A stretch of 64,000 bases of DNA. Origin: Phlebopus portentosus. Lineage: Eukaryota > Basidiomycota > Agaricomycetes > Boletales > Boletinellaceae. The stretch spans positions 744,001-808,000 of the forward strand of contig JAYXKI010000003.1 of NCBI GenBank assembly GCA_037892935.1. The letters run 5' to 3'. Within the stretch, counting starts at the first letter, position 1. Each line of letters opens with the position of its first letter. The notes under the pieces are model-generated. The model ran no database searches. It was given only the letters and a program-made list of their open reading frames with translations, and had not been told where the DNA came from. Of this stretch, positions 12,701 to 24,207 are shown one piece after another. The translations under genes and the position numbers were made by a program.

Positions 12701-13712
12701 CGAGTCTATTCCGGATAAGGTCGGCATCTTTCATCCTGATTGAAACATGTTACTAACTCAAAGGAAAGGAGAAAATATTTCCGTGTTGGTGGGGAGAATG
12801 CATTAGGAGGTTTAACAAGCGAGAGGCTCTCGCCAAACATCTGCGGAACCACGTATGGAGATGCATATTCTGCGCGTATCAAGGTAGATATCACCTTCTA
12901 TAACACAACCATTTTCTCAATGCATCTTATTACAGATTGCGAAGCGGCATTTGGGAGCTCTCTGGATCTTCTAGCCCACGTCGAAACGAATCATTCGTCA
13001 AGCGACAATTTGAGACCGTCCGTCAAGCCGGTCGTCCCCATGATGAAATCTGCTCCACCATTGGGAATAATGTTTGCATACCATGTTATTAATCTGCCTG
13101 TACAAACGGCCGAAATCTCACCAGAGCGCCGAGCGAGGCTCGGTCCTTGGGTCAGTACTGGCTTATCTTAAGATATACATACGGGAAAGTTAACACAACT
13201 AACAGGTCGCAAAGAACTGCTTTGGCAATGTCAACCTAGGTGCTCCAAAGTACAACGCTCGAAATCAACCACAACGTCGGCGTGCGGTCGAAGATGAACC
13301 GAAGCTTCTGGGTGATTGGCAGGACAGATACGACTTCTTGGAACTGTGGCCCACGAAGCTGCCTCCGAACTGCGCTAATCTCGAGTCGGCGAAAGCCACG
13401 GAGGAGATCGAATGTGGATTAGTGCTTTTGCCGGATAAGGCTGGACCTCAGGGACCTCTGAGAGAACAGCTTCTCACGTCTCGTGCCGACCGCCTCAAGC
13501 TACCCGACAATGAGAAGTATGAAGTTAAGGCCGAGTATAATCCGGAGGAGCATGGTGACGAACTGTCGGAAATCAAGGTGGAGGCACTATCCCCTGTCGT
13601 CTCGCAAGAGCATGAGCAACATCCTCGCGCCAGTTCGCATGAGCCGTCCATCGGTTATTCAGATTTCTTAGGTGTCGGAGAACCTCAACCAGTAATCATG
13701 AGTCCTGCGTAG
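9768..13712 (+). CDS. Large disordered protein with three C2H2 zinc fingers
   Basis: Predicted nuclear protein of about 1,150 residues and roughly nine or ten exons. The N-terminus (MPSGNHPNDNF..., followed by a short helix with YEANLRYMQHLRQQVEFF) leads into about 700 residues rich in Ser, Gln, Thr and Pro. Near 12.6-13.0 kb the spliced frame carries three tandem fingers with spacing C-x4-C-x12-H-x3/4-H: CLWNDC...KVHVLEH, CWWGEC...AKHLRNH and CAYQDC...AHVETNH. The intron between fingers 1 and 2 has a perfect TTACTAAC branch site. The last exon is acidic with LELWPTKLPPNC. Finger spacing resembles the Cys-x4-Cys type seen in Gli and RSC9/ARID2-like proteins, but I cannot name an orthologue. 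A DNA-binding or chromatin role is inferred only from the fingers. The start is the ATG at 9768, since the upstream frame has no ATG. Confidence 0.75.
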
Positions 13713-14663
13713 AGACTCGTTACTTCCCTTGCTCTCTTTGTTGTCATGTGTCCTTTGGTTTATCGAACCACCTTCTTTGTCGCTAAACGTTTATTGTCCG
13801 TGTTATGCTGTCTTCGTTACACGTGTACTACTGTGCACTTCGTGGTTGGCTAGTACTCATTATTTAAAGACCCTTGATTTAGAACCATTACATTGACAGA
13901 CATACCAAGCGGAAACACCTTGCATGATTCAATCAATCTGATACACGTAGGAAACATATTATGATTGCAAAGTGGGAATCCGCTTCGTATTACAGCTAGG
14001 TGATGCACGACAAAGTATCCGATACAAATAACACGAGATAAACTGTTCACATCCATATTCATGCTGGCAATAACGAGATCGATCACAAAGATGGTGACAT
14101 ATACATACAGAGCTATATATAAAAACCGACGATACGTTAAGCGTGCGCAAGCGTATCGAAATGATCATGCTGTAGACGAAGAATAAGAGACGAGACTCGT
14201 TGGTTGGTAAATGCAGATATGGTTGGCTGACTGGTGGTAAAAAGAAGTGGACCAAGAGGAGTAAGAGGGAGGATACGAGAGCATTGATTTATGGCTGTTA
14301 TGCAAAAGCTGCAAGGGAATAAGGCTGGACGAATGGATAATGACAACGGGAGCTACATCAGTGATGGTTGTCAAGTGCGAAATGTCAGAAAAGAATAAGT
14401 AAAGATGTAAAGCCCAAATGACGAGAGAGAGCCACTACGTAATGGGGCAGCGCGGGAGACGATTAATTGCGTTTTTGATATTGCAGATGTGGGAAGATAA
14501 ATGGAGGTGGATGCTAGAGGATGATAAAGAACTAGGGAGTCCAAGGGCAAGGACAAGCGACAATGAGGAACGAAGCATTTGAAAATGAGGATTTGCTGAA
14601 CAAATACATAGACTGTAATGCATGCCGAGAGCGAAAGATGCAAGCGCGCCAAGCGGAAGAGCA
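13713..14663. other. Convergent 3' intergenic region, no gene seen
   Basis: About 950 bases between two convergent stop codons. Short open stretches on the minus strand have poor composition and no recognisable motif, so this is probably 3' UTR of the C2H2 gene and, mostly, a long 3' UTR of the Whi3-type gene. Confidence 0.5.
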
Positions 14664-17600
14664 TCAAGCAGAACGCGCTGAATCTAGGTTTGGGGCGTTT
14701 GTCGACTCATTAGGTGATTTGACGGTTTCTGCTGGTTCTAAGGCTGCAGGCTGAGGAGCCATTTCGGGAGGAGTGGATGGACCGAACGGAGAGAATGTGG
14801 ATGCGAAACTCGAATTATTTGATCGAGCTAATCCCGGAGCGCTTGTCTGGCTAGCAAAGCCGAAACCAGAGGAAGGTGGAGGGGAAAAGAATCGGGGTGG
14901 AGGCGGCGACGAAGCGAAGTATTGAGAAGGGGAGGTTACTTCACTCGCGTCCCTTCGCATCCCTCTAATTACATTCATGTCGATAGATAATATACCTGCA
15001 GCTGATTGCCGCGAAAACGCTTCTTGCAGACTTGAGAAAGAACTGGAGCCAGAGCTGAGGGACTGTAAGCTCTGCTGAAGGCCATTCCCATTAGCCACAT
15101 TAGTTGGTGTACGAACTCCGAGAGGATTCTTGCTGTACGAAAGCCTGATACCGCCCTTAACCAGACCATTCAGAGTATGGCCATATAAGTCACTTAAAGC
15201 TCTCGTGGCATAATTTACGTCTTCAAACTAAGAATAAAGCATGAGTATATTCAATCAGGTTAAATGAGTCATTAGCATACCTCCACAAAACACATCGGTC
15301 CGTTGCTCTTCTGGCGGAAGCAAAGCTTCCTATATCCAGGACACCGAGCAAATAAACTTCGAAGGCTATCTTCCAGTAAGTTCGGTTGGTTCCCCGGAAT
15401 GGGAGAAGTCGGAAGATTGCCGACATAAAGAGTGTTGATCTGCGAGAAGTAATCAAAAATAAGCAATCATCTCATGTAAACATTACATTCAAAACATACA
15501 GGTGGATTCTGATCGGATGGATTCCCTCGCGATGCTGCACCGGAGCTAGACCCAGAGTTTGGCGAAGGCAACTGCGGTGACATAGCCCCCTGTTGATGAT
15601 TAACATCTATATTGCTGATCGTCCGCGACACATCTTCATCAACACTGCCCGAACTGCTCCGCGAACCAGATGCGCTAGAAGAACCTGACGTCGGTACTAG
15701 CGGTAAACCTTGTCCCTGATTCACAGCCGATTGTTGCTGTTCAGGAAGAGAAGCCAGAATCCCTGAAGACGTAACAGGTACATCGGCTGTCGGCGAATAC
15801 GGTCGCGAACGAGAGCTGAGTGACGACATTGAAGGATGAGATGAAAGCGACATTGCCGGAGTCGGAGAGAATAATTCGGTTTCTTGAGAAGCACCGTGAT
15901 CGGATGCGCCACTGCGCGAAGAAACCGAAGCAGGACCAGGTGTTGGTTCGGTCGGACTGGCTTCTTGTGACGAAGAAGATTGTCCACCAGCCAAATTCGT
16001 TGCAATTCCGAGAGAAGCTGAGCGCACCGAGCTCATCACAGCAGTACCACCAATACCCAGATTGGCAACTCTCTCTGCGTTTGAAACGGGTCCAATAGGC
16101 CATCCGTCCAAGCTCTGGCTGCTCACGCTTTCCTGTGGAGAAAAGAGCGAGGCCGAGAAAGGAAGCGCGCTCAAGCTCTCCGATGGCGAAGTGACGTTCG
16201 AGAGTATAGGTTGACGTTGAGCGTTGGCCACAGAATGGAATGCGTCGTAAGCGGCTTGGTTTCCTGCACGCAGCCTGATTCGCTCCGCCTCCCTCTCTCT
16301 TCTTCGCTTTTCGCGTTCGCGCTCATCCTCCTCGAGACGCTCCCGAGGACCGCGGGTCGCTTGAATATTTAATCCTGTGAGGCTATTCGTCAGAGCATTT
16401 ACAGATCCAAAGTCGCGCCGACGTCGGCTATCACGGTCCTCGTCTTGTGATTCAAATCGGTCACGCCGAGTCAGCCCACCAAGCCCCATAGCACCTAGAG
16501 TACCAAGCTCACGTTCTCGTGCTGTCAAAAGTTCGGGACCAGGACCCGCTCCAGGCGACAACATCCCTGTCATAGCGTTCATATTCTCCGGAATACTGCC
16601 CAAGCCTCCACCATGCGGTCCGGTTACTGCGTTTGGTAATCCACCTCCCATTCCCGGACCTCCGACGTTCACGCTCAGAGGAGGACCAACTGGACCAACT
16701 CCTCGCTTGGTATGCAAATTTTTCTTCGCCATTTCTGCCTTCAGCACTGCGCCCTTCTCGATATCAATCCGTCGGCCTTGCAAGAGGTCACGAGCGCTCA
16801 GCGCCTCGCTGCGGGTGCGGAACTTCGCGAAACCAATGATCTGCTTGCGAGGCTGGGGATTGGTTCCCTGCTGATTGTTGCTTGTGCTACCAGTAGGGTC
16901 ATTTGGGTCAACTGGGGCCCAGCCATCACGACCATCTGGGCCACCCATAAAACCGTAAGGATCATTTGCACCGGAGTAAGGAAAGCTTGTTTGGTACGAT
17001 CCACGGCCAGAATTACCGGCGTTGGCAGATGGTGCATTTGATCCGTAGGCCGTCGAATCCTTGTTCGGAATCTTCAATGTCGCAGCCTCAAAGCCAGAAG
17101 AGAAAGTGAACATATTCTGGAATTCACGTTCCTGAGAAACGACAACCGTTATCAGTCGACATGTTCATTTGGAAAGGAACATTATTACAAACCTGCATAT
17201 CATCAGGAAATCCAACCACGAATATTGTTGATATTTCCTCTTGTTGAGTCGCAACATTCGACAGCCCGTTTGCGTGCGACACTGACGGCGCTGCCATTGA
17301 TACATTATGGTTCGGTGGTATATGTGCACCATAATTAGGTTGGGACTGCTGCTGCGCTTGTAACATCCCGTTTGGGAACGATTGGCCGACATAGTTCTGT
17401 AGGTGATGTTGCTGTTGCGCCTGACTTTGGGTAGGTTTGGACATTTGGTGGGTTTGTAACATCGCTGCGCCTGCAGCAGACGCATTAAACGGATCCATGT
17501 TTGCGAATACTGGTTTGCCATTTGGCTTCATTACTGAGACGTCATTAATAAAGTCATATCCGCGAGAACCCGCTGTCTGCTGCTGTTGCTGATGTGGCAG

Positions 17601-18224
17601 CTGAGAAAGAGACTGGTGCGTCCCAAATACATCGGCTGCAGATAGAGTGTTGTACTGATTGAAGTTCAAGGTGTTTGATTCGGGACTGAAGCCGGCGGAC
17701 ACAGGACCGGGCATCGAAGGTCGAGCTCGAGGAAGAAAAGGGCCAAACAAAGAGTTGCTTCTGAAAGCAGAATTTTCAAAAGGACCTGTGGATTGGGTGT
17801 CGCTGTCCGGGAAGGGGGAAAACTCCGTCGAGGGCTCAGAGCCGGATTTATGGTACAATGTTTGCTGAGGGGTATGTATGAAGTCTTCACCACCACGAGC
17901 CGCATATGCTAGGCTAGCTCGCTGGCCGCTAGGTGAGTCACTTCGTGGGGGTGGTTGCGAATGAACCTGCATCTGATAGGGAAACGACACACCGGACGAT
18001 TCCACTGAAGATTGAGAAGAAGACGAGCCGAAGTTGCGTCCTTTACCACTGCCAATCGCTTTGCCACCACCCGTAGCCTCCGAGTCGGAAGAGAAGACAG
18101 GATCAGTATCCGCGTCGGTGTCGATTTGATCCAGTAAGGAGCGGTTGATGAAGTCCTCGTCGGCTCCCCCGTGCTGATGCACGGGGACCGGAACGGACCG
18201 TTGTTGCGCAATAGTAGACGCCAC
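14664..18224 (-). CDS. Whi3-type RNA-binding protein with two RRM domains
   Basis: RNA-binding protein of the Whi3 family; in yeast Whi3 binds cyclin and other mRNAs and forms condensates. The first RRM begins at [13 protein letters not shown], is split by an intron, and continues [19 protein letters not shown], with its last strands in [20 protein letters not shown] after a Gly/Asn-rich insert. A long Ser/Pro/Gln-rich linker of about 450 residues follows. The C-terminal RRM has [47 protein letters not shown] and [17 protein letters not shown], the Whi3 signature. Poly-Gln tracts occur near 17.4-17.6 kb. The start is uncertain. The frame is open upstream of the first in-frame ATG (17972) to a TAG near 18328, and this stretch has no ATG. 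The upper coordinate uses a GTG at 18224 in strong context; an ATG-only model would end at 17972. Confidence 0.85.
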
Positions 18225-18741
18225 GGTGACTAACGTAGAGACTGATGAAGTGCTTGTTACAAAAGAGGGATATATCCGCGCGATATCTTCTTGTTGGGCG
18301 ACGACGTCGACGACTAGTGACGGCTACGAATAATCGCGTCGGACGCGCCCAGGCACGCTTTACGAGGAGCGACAGAGGCTCCTTGAGCTGAGATGACTAG
18401 ATGGATGGCGCAAAGATTGACGGCTCAAGTGAAAGTGTCGGCGTGCACGTCGTAGACGGCGACGACGACGGATCGTGATGGTGACGCGTAGAGAGACGAT
18501 AGAACAGCAAGGAGAGCTAAGCGATGAGAAGAAAGTATAGTAGAGCAAAAGCAGTGCGGGGATTGTGAGAAAAAGGAGGCAAGGGCTACGGACGACGAGC
18601 GGAGTACGCCGAACGCTGCTGGCGGGGTCGGGAGAAAGTGGGCGCGTGTGCTACGGCGACTGTGTCTGGCAATAGACGTTGTTTAGGGGAGTTTGGTAAT
18701 CACGTTTTCCAAATTAAGTCACACTTTCCCAGCGCACAGAC
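17973..18741 (-). promoter_or_regulatory. Start-codon-free leader of the Whi3-type gene
   Basis: On the minus strand no ATG occurs in any frame over 769 consecutive bases upstream of the first in-frame ATG at 17972. Chance would give about a dozen. Such depletion is expected of a scanned 5' leader under selection against upstream starts. Part of it (to about 18325) is open in frame with the protein and reads like protein ([19 protein letters not shown]), so it may be translated from a near-cognate codon. Confidence 0.6.
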
Positions 18742-19376
18742 CATCTCCCCTCAGCGCGCCACCTGTCCCGTTTGCTCGCTCACCGTCGATGGCGATGAGC
18801 ACGGCATGTTAATACAGAGTACATCACCAGCATGGTTGAGCTGGATATCGACCAGGAAGGATCGAGTGAGGCTGAAGGTCCAGGGCGCTAGCGACGCCAA
18901 GGATGCTGGTGGAAGAGGAACAAGCAAGATACGATACAGGAAAGAAAGAAGACAAGACAAGGCAAGGCATCACATCAAATCATCGGTGTCCTCGTCGAAA
19001 TTCACTAGTCACAGGTTCTCCGGCAAGGCCCACGTTTTATAACAGTTTTCACTCTTACATATATTACTACCAATCCCGTCGTGACGTCGTCTTCTATCTA
19101 CCGCCGTTCTAGCTACGTTCCAGTTGGTGCCAATCCATTCTAAACGTGCCCATACAAACACAACACTAGTATAGATTACAATGCAATATTGCCAAACAGA
19201 TCATAAACGGATATCGTCCTGTACGACAGTCAAACGAACTCGTAAGCTCGCAACTCGGGGCCATGTAATCCTTCCCTTGTACTCACAGCACGTATCAACG
19301 GGTATCAACTAGTTCTCATTGTTCCCAGCCGGAAGCTCAAAGAACAATCGGATGCTGCCTTGCTTCAGACCGGTTG
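18742..19376. other. Intergenic region, no gene seen
   Basis: Holds the distal promoter of the Whi3-type gene and the probable 3' UTR of the next minus-strand gene. Short open frames on both strands lack an ATG in a useful place and match no family I know. Confidence 0.45.
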
Positions 19377-19763
19377 TCACTTCCGGCGTATGTCAATGAC
19401 AATTCCTCCAGTCACTAATCCAAATGCAGCGTATATTCCAATGGCCCAAAGAAATGCACCAATAAATCGCCATCGCGCTCGTGACACTGCCTGCTCCATT
19501 GCGTACGGCGATCGCGGGTCGTGATATGGTAAAAGCGCCCCTTGTTGTAACTGTTGGGGTAATGGCGTTGGTCCATACGCCTGGTGTTGAGGGTGATCAG
19601 GTAATTCGCTCGGGAAGGACGTCCCGTAGACGGGGAAGGGTAGCGTAGAAGGTGGAGCTTGGGAAGATGACGCGGATGGTCGTTCTGCAGAACGATCTGT
19701 TGAGTCGATTGAAGGAATAACGGAGTACGCCGGAGGAGGCGAATCATTCTTGATGATCGTCAT
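19377..19763 (-). CDS. Small single-span membrane protein with a PPxY motif
   Basis: Intronless 128-residue protein. It opens MTIIKNDSPPPAYS, giving a PPPAY motif at residues 9-13, the ligand for WW domains such as those of the Rsp5/Nedd4 ubiquitin ligase. A Ser/Pro/Gln-rich region follows, then basic residues (SRARWRFIG), one hydrophobic helix at about residues 100-122 (FLWAIGIYAAFGLVTGGIVI) and a short basic end DIRRK. The layout suggests a tail-anchored protein with a cytosolic N-terminus, similar in shape to small membrane adaptors of Rsp5. I recognise no named orthologue; the adaptor role is inferred from the motif alone. Confidence 0.7.
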   Translation of the reverse strand: MTIIKNDSPPPAYSVIPSIDSTDRSAERPSASSSQAPPSTLPFPVYGTSFPSELPDHPQHQAYGPTPLPQQLQQGALLPYHDPRSPYAMEQAVSRARWRFIGAFLWAIGIYAAFGLVTGGIVIDIRRK

Positions 19764-20197
19764 GGTCGTTGTAATCGAAACGCGAACGAGCTACAACAGG
19801 TGTTGGCCGTTGCACAAATCGACGCGCCCCGCCACTTGCTCGAAGGAAGAACGTCCCCCGGAAAAGGAGATTGATGGTCGATCTTGTCACGTCACATACG
19901 AAGACCGTCGTTTCGTTTCATGGCATCCGTGCCAAGACCTGCCATTTGTGGAGTTAGACCGGCATGATGCGAGCCAGAATATCCTCGCCGATACCGTGAG
20001 CAGTCAATTTTTGAGACTCCCATCTCATAAATTCAATAAAAAAACTCTACTTACGTTTTTTCAATAAAATGCAAAATATATTTTAGAGATGTGCACCTAT
20101 TCTACAGACAGAATTTTGTGGCGAAAAGTATAAATGGAAAATTTGTGGAAAGAGAAAAAGCTTAGACTGAGCGTTTCGGGCAGGAACACAGTATATA

Positions 20198-20992
20198 CAG
20201 TCATGGACCGGTCCTTGAAACAGTACATTTTGATTCCGCTTTTCTATTAAATTTACATAATATCATTTCAAACAAAATTTGCCACATGAAAACAGCATCT
20301 ACAGTGATTGTCTACACAAAATCTCAAGCAGAAATGTTGAGTAGAAAAATTGTTAGATCTGATTCATCATTTCAGTCCAAATTCTCGTAACACCACTCCT
20401 TGAAACACAACTTTCCCACACTTAGTAGATTTCAATTCTGTGTCTCTCTATCTGATATTTAGCATGTCAATTAGTTATGATTCATCCTTGGCCTCTTTTG
20501 AGAGTCTCAGCCTAATAATGATGCCATACTTTGTGAATATCTAGTCTGTGTTTGAAGGTCAAAGTCTACATTTACTTGACATGCCAGTCACATGACTTAT
20601 GCAAATCGCGCAGATCATCCTCAAGACTTGCCTCAGAGACATCCTGAATTTATTTATAAATAACCGCTCAGTATTCTTACATGAAAATTTGCACAGATGT
20701 ACTTTTCATAACATAAATAACTCCTGTATTTTTTGTTTTTTCCACAGATAATATACATCTCAAATAATTGGACAGAATGTTTTTAAGAAGGTGCAGATCA
20801 CTACCAAAAAAGCAGTATCTTAGCTATATCTCCACAACTACATTATGGAAATACACAATTTTTTTTCTGACAGTAAATTATGGGGCTTACAGTCCATAAA
20901 AACACTTCTTAGATCATAGAGATGTTTTGTGGTTGAGTTACAAAAGGGGTGTTTCAAGGACTGGTGGTGTTTCAAGGACCAGTCCATGACTG
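20198..20992. mobile_element. Non-autonomous Tc1/mariner-like element
   Basis: The element is 795 bp with 25-bp terminal inverted repeats that begin CAGTCATGGAC and end CCTTGAAACA, one mismatch between ends. It sits in a TATATA context on both sides, consistent with TA target duplication. The motif CCTTGAAACA occurs four times: 20213-20222 and 20398-20407 in forward orientation, 20950-20959 and 20968-20977 inverted. The interior is strongly AT-rich with no open frame of transposase size. The superfamily is inferred from the TA flanks and the CAGT start. Confidence 0.8.
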
Positions 20993-21004
20993 TATATATA
21001 TATA

Positions 21005-21134
21005 CACAGGGGGCAGAATTACGTTTCTGAGCCGCTTATATATGAAACAGAATTGGAAAGCTCACCTCTGATTGGCTGGATTCCAGTTCCGGATCAAATA
21101 TTTTAGGATCCGAAATAGGGTTTTGCCCCCTGTG
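21005..21134. mobile_element. 130-bp element with CACAGGGGGC inverted ends
   Basis: Begins CACAGGGGGCAGAA and ends in the inverse of CACAGGGGGCAAAA, so the terminal repeat is about 14 bases with one mismatch. It lies 12 bases from the end of the preceding element. No target-site duplication is evident and there is no coding capacity. It could be a second MITE or the remnant of one. Confidence 0.55.
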
Positions 21135-21385
21135 CGCGCGTATGCACAATTTATACCTTTTTTAAACAAGAAAAGGCAATCAGAGACGGGCAGCGCCGAA
21201 ATCAGGGCCGCGAAGGCGGTAGCCGAGACCTTACGTTACGTGACAAATCATTCTTGACTGCGATACGATACCCTTTCGGACTCGAGTCTGAGTCCTGTCA
21301 GGCCAGTTTACATAGGCCAAATGGCCCCATTTATCAGGTATTCAATCTCCTCTCTCTCTTGTTCTCCGACGACACCCTCCTAATC

Positions 21386-22609
21386 ATGCGCATAAAAACC
21401 AGAGCGGCTGCACTTATCCTTTCTCTCGTCGGTGCTGCAGTCAACTCATTCGTCGCAGCCCGCGTCCTCTCCTTCTGGCGCGTGCTCAAGTGGGAGTCAG
21501 AGAGTGAATGGGAGGGGTCTCCAGATAGCTGGCGTGTCGACAGCCTGAAGCTCGTTTGGCTCCTCGTCACTGCTTATTTCACTACTGCCAGCGTAGTCTG
21601 TGTCATCGGGGCAATCGGGGTCATAAAGGTGCGTACCATACCCACTTGTTGTTTCACGACTTGTTGCTGACTGTGCACCAGCGCACGCCCGCATTTGTCC
21701 GCCTCTATCGAGACTATTCGCTTGCCGACATATGTTTCTGTGGGCTTCTAACTGTCGGTGCTGCACTTGCCTCATTCCGGCCCTCGGCGCGTGCCACTAT
21801 CTGCGAGGAGATATCTGGACAGCCCGAGCTTCTTCGCGACCTCGCAGACGCCGGCCTCAACCCGGAGAATTGTGAACAATGGTTTGAACATGCCGTCCTT
21901 GGCTTTGTGGCGATAACTGCTATCTTGCTAGTCGTCCGCGTGAGTTTTCACCCTTTCATACCGCGACACCCACGACATTTTTCTGACGTAACCTCTTTTA
22001 TGCTCATCTTTTGTCGGTTGATTTGTTATCGTATCGATCTTGGCGGGCGCAACTTACAAATCGTATGGAATGATGACAACAAACTTCGTTGTTAACAACC
22101 AACAACAACAGTTGCAATTTATTTTCACAGTATCACAGTATTACAAGCTTCTTCTGCGGCAACGAACGTACGGGTTCGTTGACGTGGAGGACTCCGATGT
22201 GCCTCTGGGATCTGTCGAGACCAGTGATGGTGGCAAGCCACAACGCGTTTACTTGCTCCCAGCACGCCCCGCACAAGAAGTGTACATGGGCTCGGCCAGC
22301 TTACCTGTAGCTGATGGCTCAATGCTCGTCTATGCACCAGTCCCGATCGAGTCACTCTCAGAGACGGAGGCGCGAGAGCTGGCGTCGAACGAAGCGTGGG
22401 TCTCGCGCACGCCAGTTTACTCTCACAGTCGGAGGCACTTGCATGGTCATGGGCATTCACAGTCGCATTCGCTTTCCCGTTCCCATTCTAGAAGCCATCG
22501 CTTAGGCTACGGTCAGGCGTCCTCCTCGTACAGACGTTGTGACCTCCCGTCGCTATCTGAAGAGGTATTGTTGCCGACTTATACCGACGAACCGGACAGG
22601 AAGGCATGA
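21386..22609 (+). CDS. Four-span membrane protein with Ser/His-rich tail, unrecognised
   Basis: Three exons (21386-21628, 21682-21939, 22139-22609) give a protein of about 323 residues. Hydrophobic spans: AALILSLVGAAVNSFVAARV (about residues 8-28), VWLLVTAYFTTASVVCVIGA (about 56-78), ADICFCGLLTVGAALASF (about 97-115) and EHAVLGFVAITAILLVV (about 149-166). The rest is a cytosolic-looking tail with a His/Ser/Arg repeat region (HLHGHGHSQSHSLSRSHS) and an acidic end, PTYTDEPDRKA. The loop between spans 3 and 4 carries two Cys. The last intron is long for this window (about 199 bases) and its acceptor was chosen to keep the frame. The four-span topology resembles MARVEL-like fungal proteins, but I see no diagnostic motif. 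Confidence 0.65.
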
Positions 22610-24128
22610 CGCCGGAAGTAGGATTATCTTGTCTCCATTTACTTTTTCGTTCCACATCAAGTTGGTTCCTAAGAAGGACTAACGTAATCTTGTCTTCTGC
22701 TGCCTGGGTGCGAAGCGCACGTCTCGGCTGACATATCAATTTTCTCCTTCCCAGCACTGTCGGCATGTTCAGACATTCTTTGATGTCCTTCTTTGTATAC
22801 CTGTTATGTATTCTGCTTCCTATCCACACAGTCATGCGATTGCCCTGCCGACGTCCACATCTCTAAAGTGGAGTACGTTAACTATTCTTCTCATTTTGTA
22901 TGACTACCACCAGATTCTTTTATTTTTATGGTACGCTCATTCGTCTTTTGGTCCCTTTTCCATCTGTTCCATGGGATTTTGGAGTTGTTTATGTGTATGA
23001 CTCTTATTTGTCCCTCTTTTTCTTTTAAAGCATGATGGTGTTGTTGATGTTGTATTAGAGTCTTTATATAAAGCTTTGATAACCTCAGGAATTCTTAAAT
23101 GTGAGATCTAAACTGAGGAAACATCGTTCAGTGGGCACGCATACCCTCCAGAAAACGCGAATAAATTCGATGCCATGAATCCAGAGCCTGAACTACATTA
23201 ATATTAAAGGTTAGAGAGATCTGAACCTGTCCTACTTACAAACTCGAAAAGAAACTTGAAAGAGTATTTATATTGCAAGCTCTCGGAATTTGAATAAGGA
23301 AAAGAAGAATATATCTTTGGTCAAAATATAAGATTATGAGCTGTGTGCTGGTATCTTCTAGTGCAGGACATTCAAACCTGAGAGGTTTCAACAAATGTCG
23401 TGAAGCAATCGCTACTACCTACAACACTCCCACTTTATATCTCTTTTAAATGGTCGGAATACACTAGATGCGTAACGAAACGGTAAAGATTCAAGAATCG
23501 AAAACCGCACGCACAAATACTGCCCTAATGCGGAGACTGACGGATCCGATCAGCGAAATGAAAGCAACAAATACTGTCAGGCCAATTGATAGCACCGCGT
23601 ATTGCTCGGATGAGCGCTATGAGTTACTTATGTACTTTAGTTATGAAGGCATATGAGTCAGCTGTTCTGGCGTGGCTCTGAAGGAAGCAGTGTTTTCGAC
23701 TCAAGGCGAGGCAAACCCTGTACCACAGCCCGCAAACCTTTTCATTCAATGAACAGCCGTGATGTGACATCAGGCCGATATCTTTACACAAAATGAAAAT
23801 AATGGCAGTAGACAAACGTAGACAAGAACAGTCTGGAAAATTATGCCTGCAAGCGTGAGAGTGATAAGCCATATACGGAAACTGTGGTGTTGGTGACACT
23901 GCTTCTTTCTCAGTGACCGACCGTCTTCTCTCCCTCGACTCTCAGCCCTCTACAGCGCGTTGCTGTTGATCACCATCGATACTTTGCCTTTCTTTTCACT
24001 ACCCACATACGACTTTTCGCCGATCCTTTTCCCTGCTCTTCATCTATCATCGTTTGTCGTCGTGTACTTACTTCAGCTTTCTAACCCGCCACAGTTCCTC
24101 CGATCCCATCAAGTGTCTTGATCCAATC
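22610..24128. other. Intergenic region, no gene seen
   Basis: About 1.5 kb. The left part is AT-rich 3' flank of the membrane-protein gene. The middle (23.1-23.9 kb) has only short open stretches without motifs. From about 23.9 kb the plus strand becomes C/T-rich, which fits the promoter and leader of the Barentsz-like gene. Confidence 0.5.
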
Positions 24129-24192
24129 GTACGCATTCTATTTCATCGCGGTCAAGCACTAGTTCGTTGTATTTACTGACTTCGTTTCTTAG
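24129..24192 (+). other. Predicted 5' UTR intron of the Barentsz-like gene
   Basis: A GTACGC donor at 24129 and a TTCTTAG acceptor ending at 24192 enclose 64 bases with a TTACTGAC branch-like site 19 bases before the acceptor. It ends 15 bases before the ATG. Predicted from splice signals only. Confidence 0.5.
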
Positions 24193-24207
24193 CTTTGAAG
24201 ATCCAAG

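Noticed and set aside
18638..19042. Plus-strand open frame with a CxxC-like segment (TCPVCSLT)
   Set aside because: Begins at GTG, antisense to the Whi3-type leader, single CxxC only, no matching second half of a zinc site.
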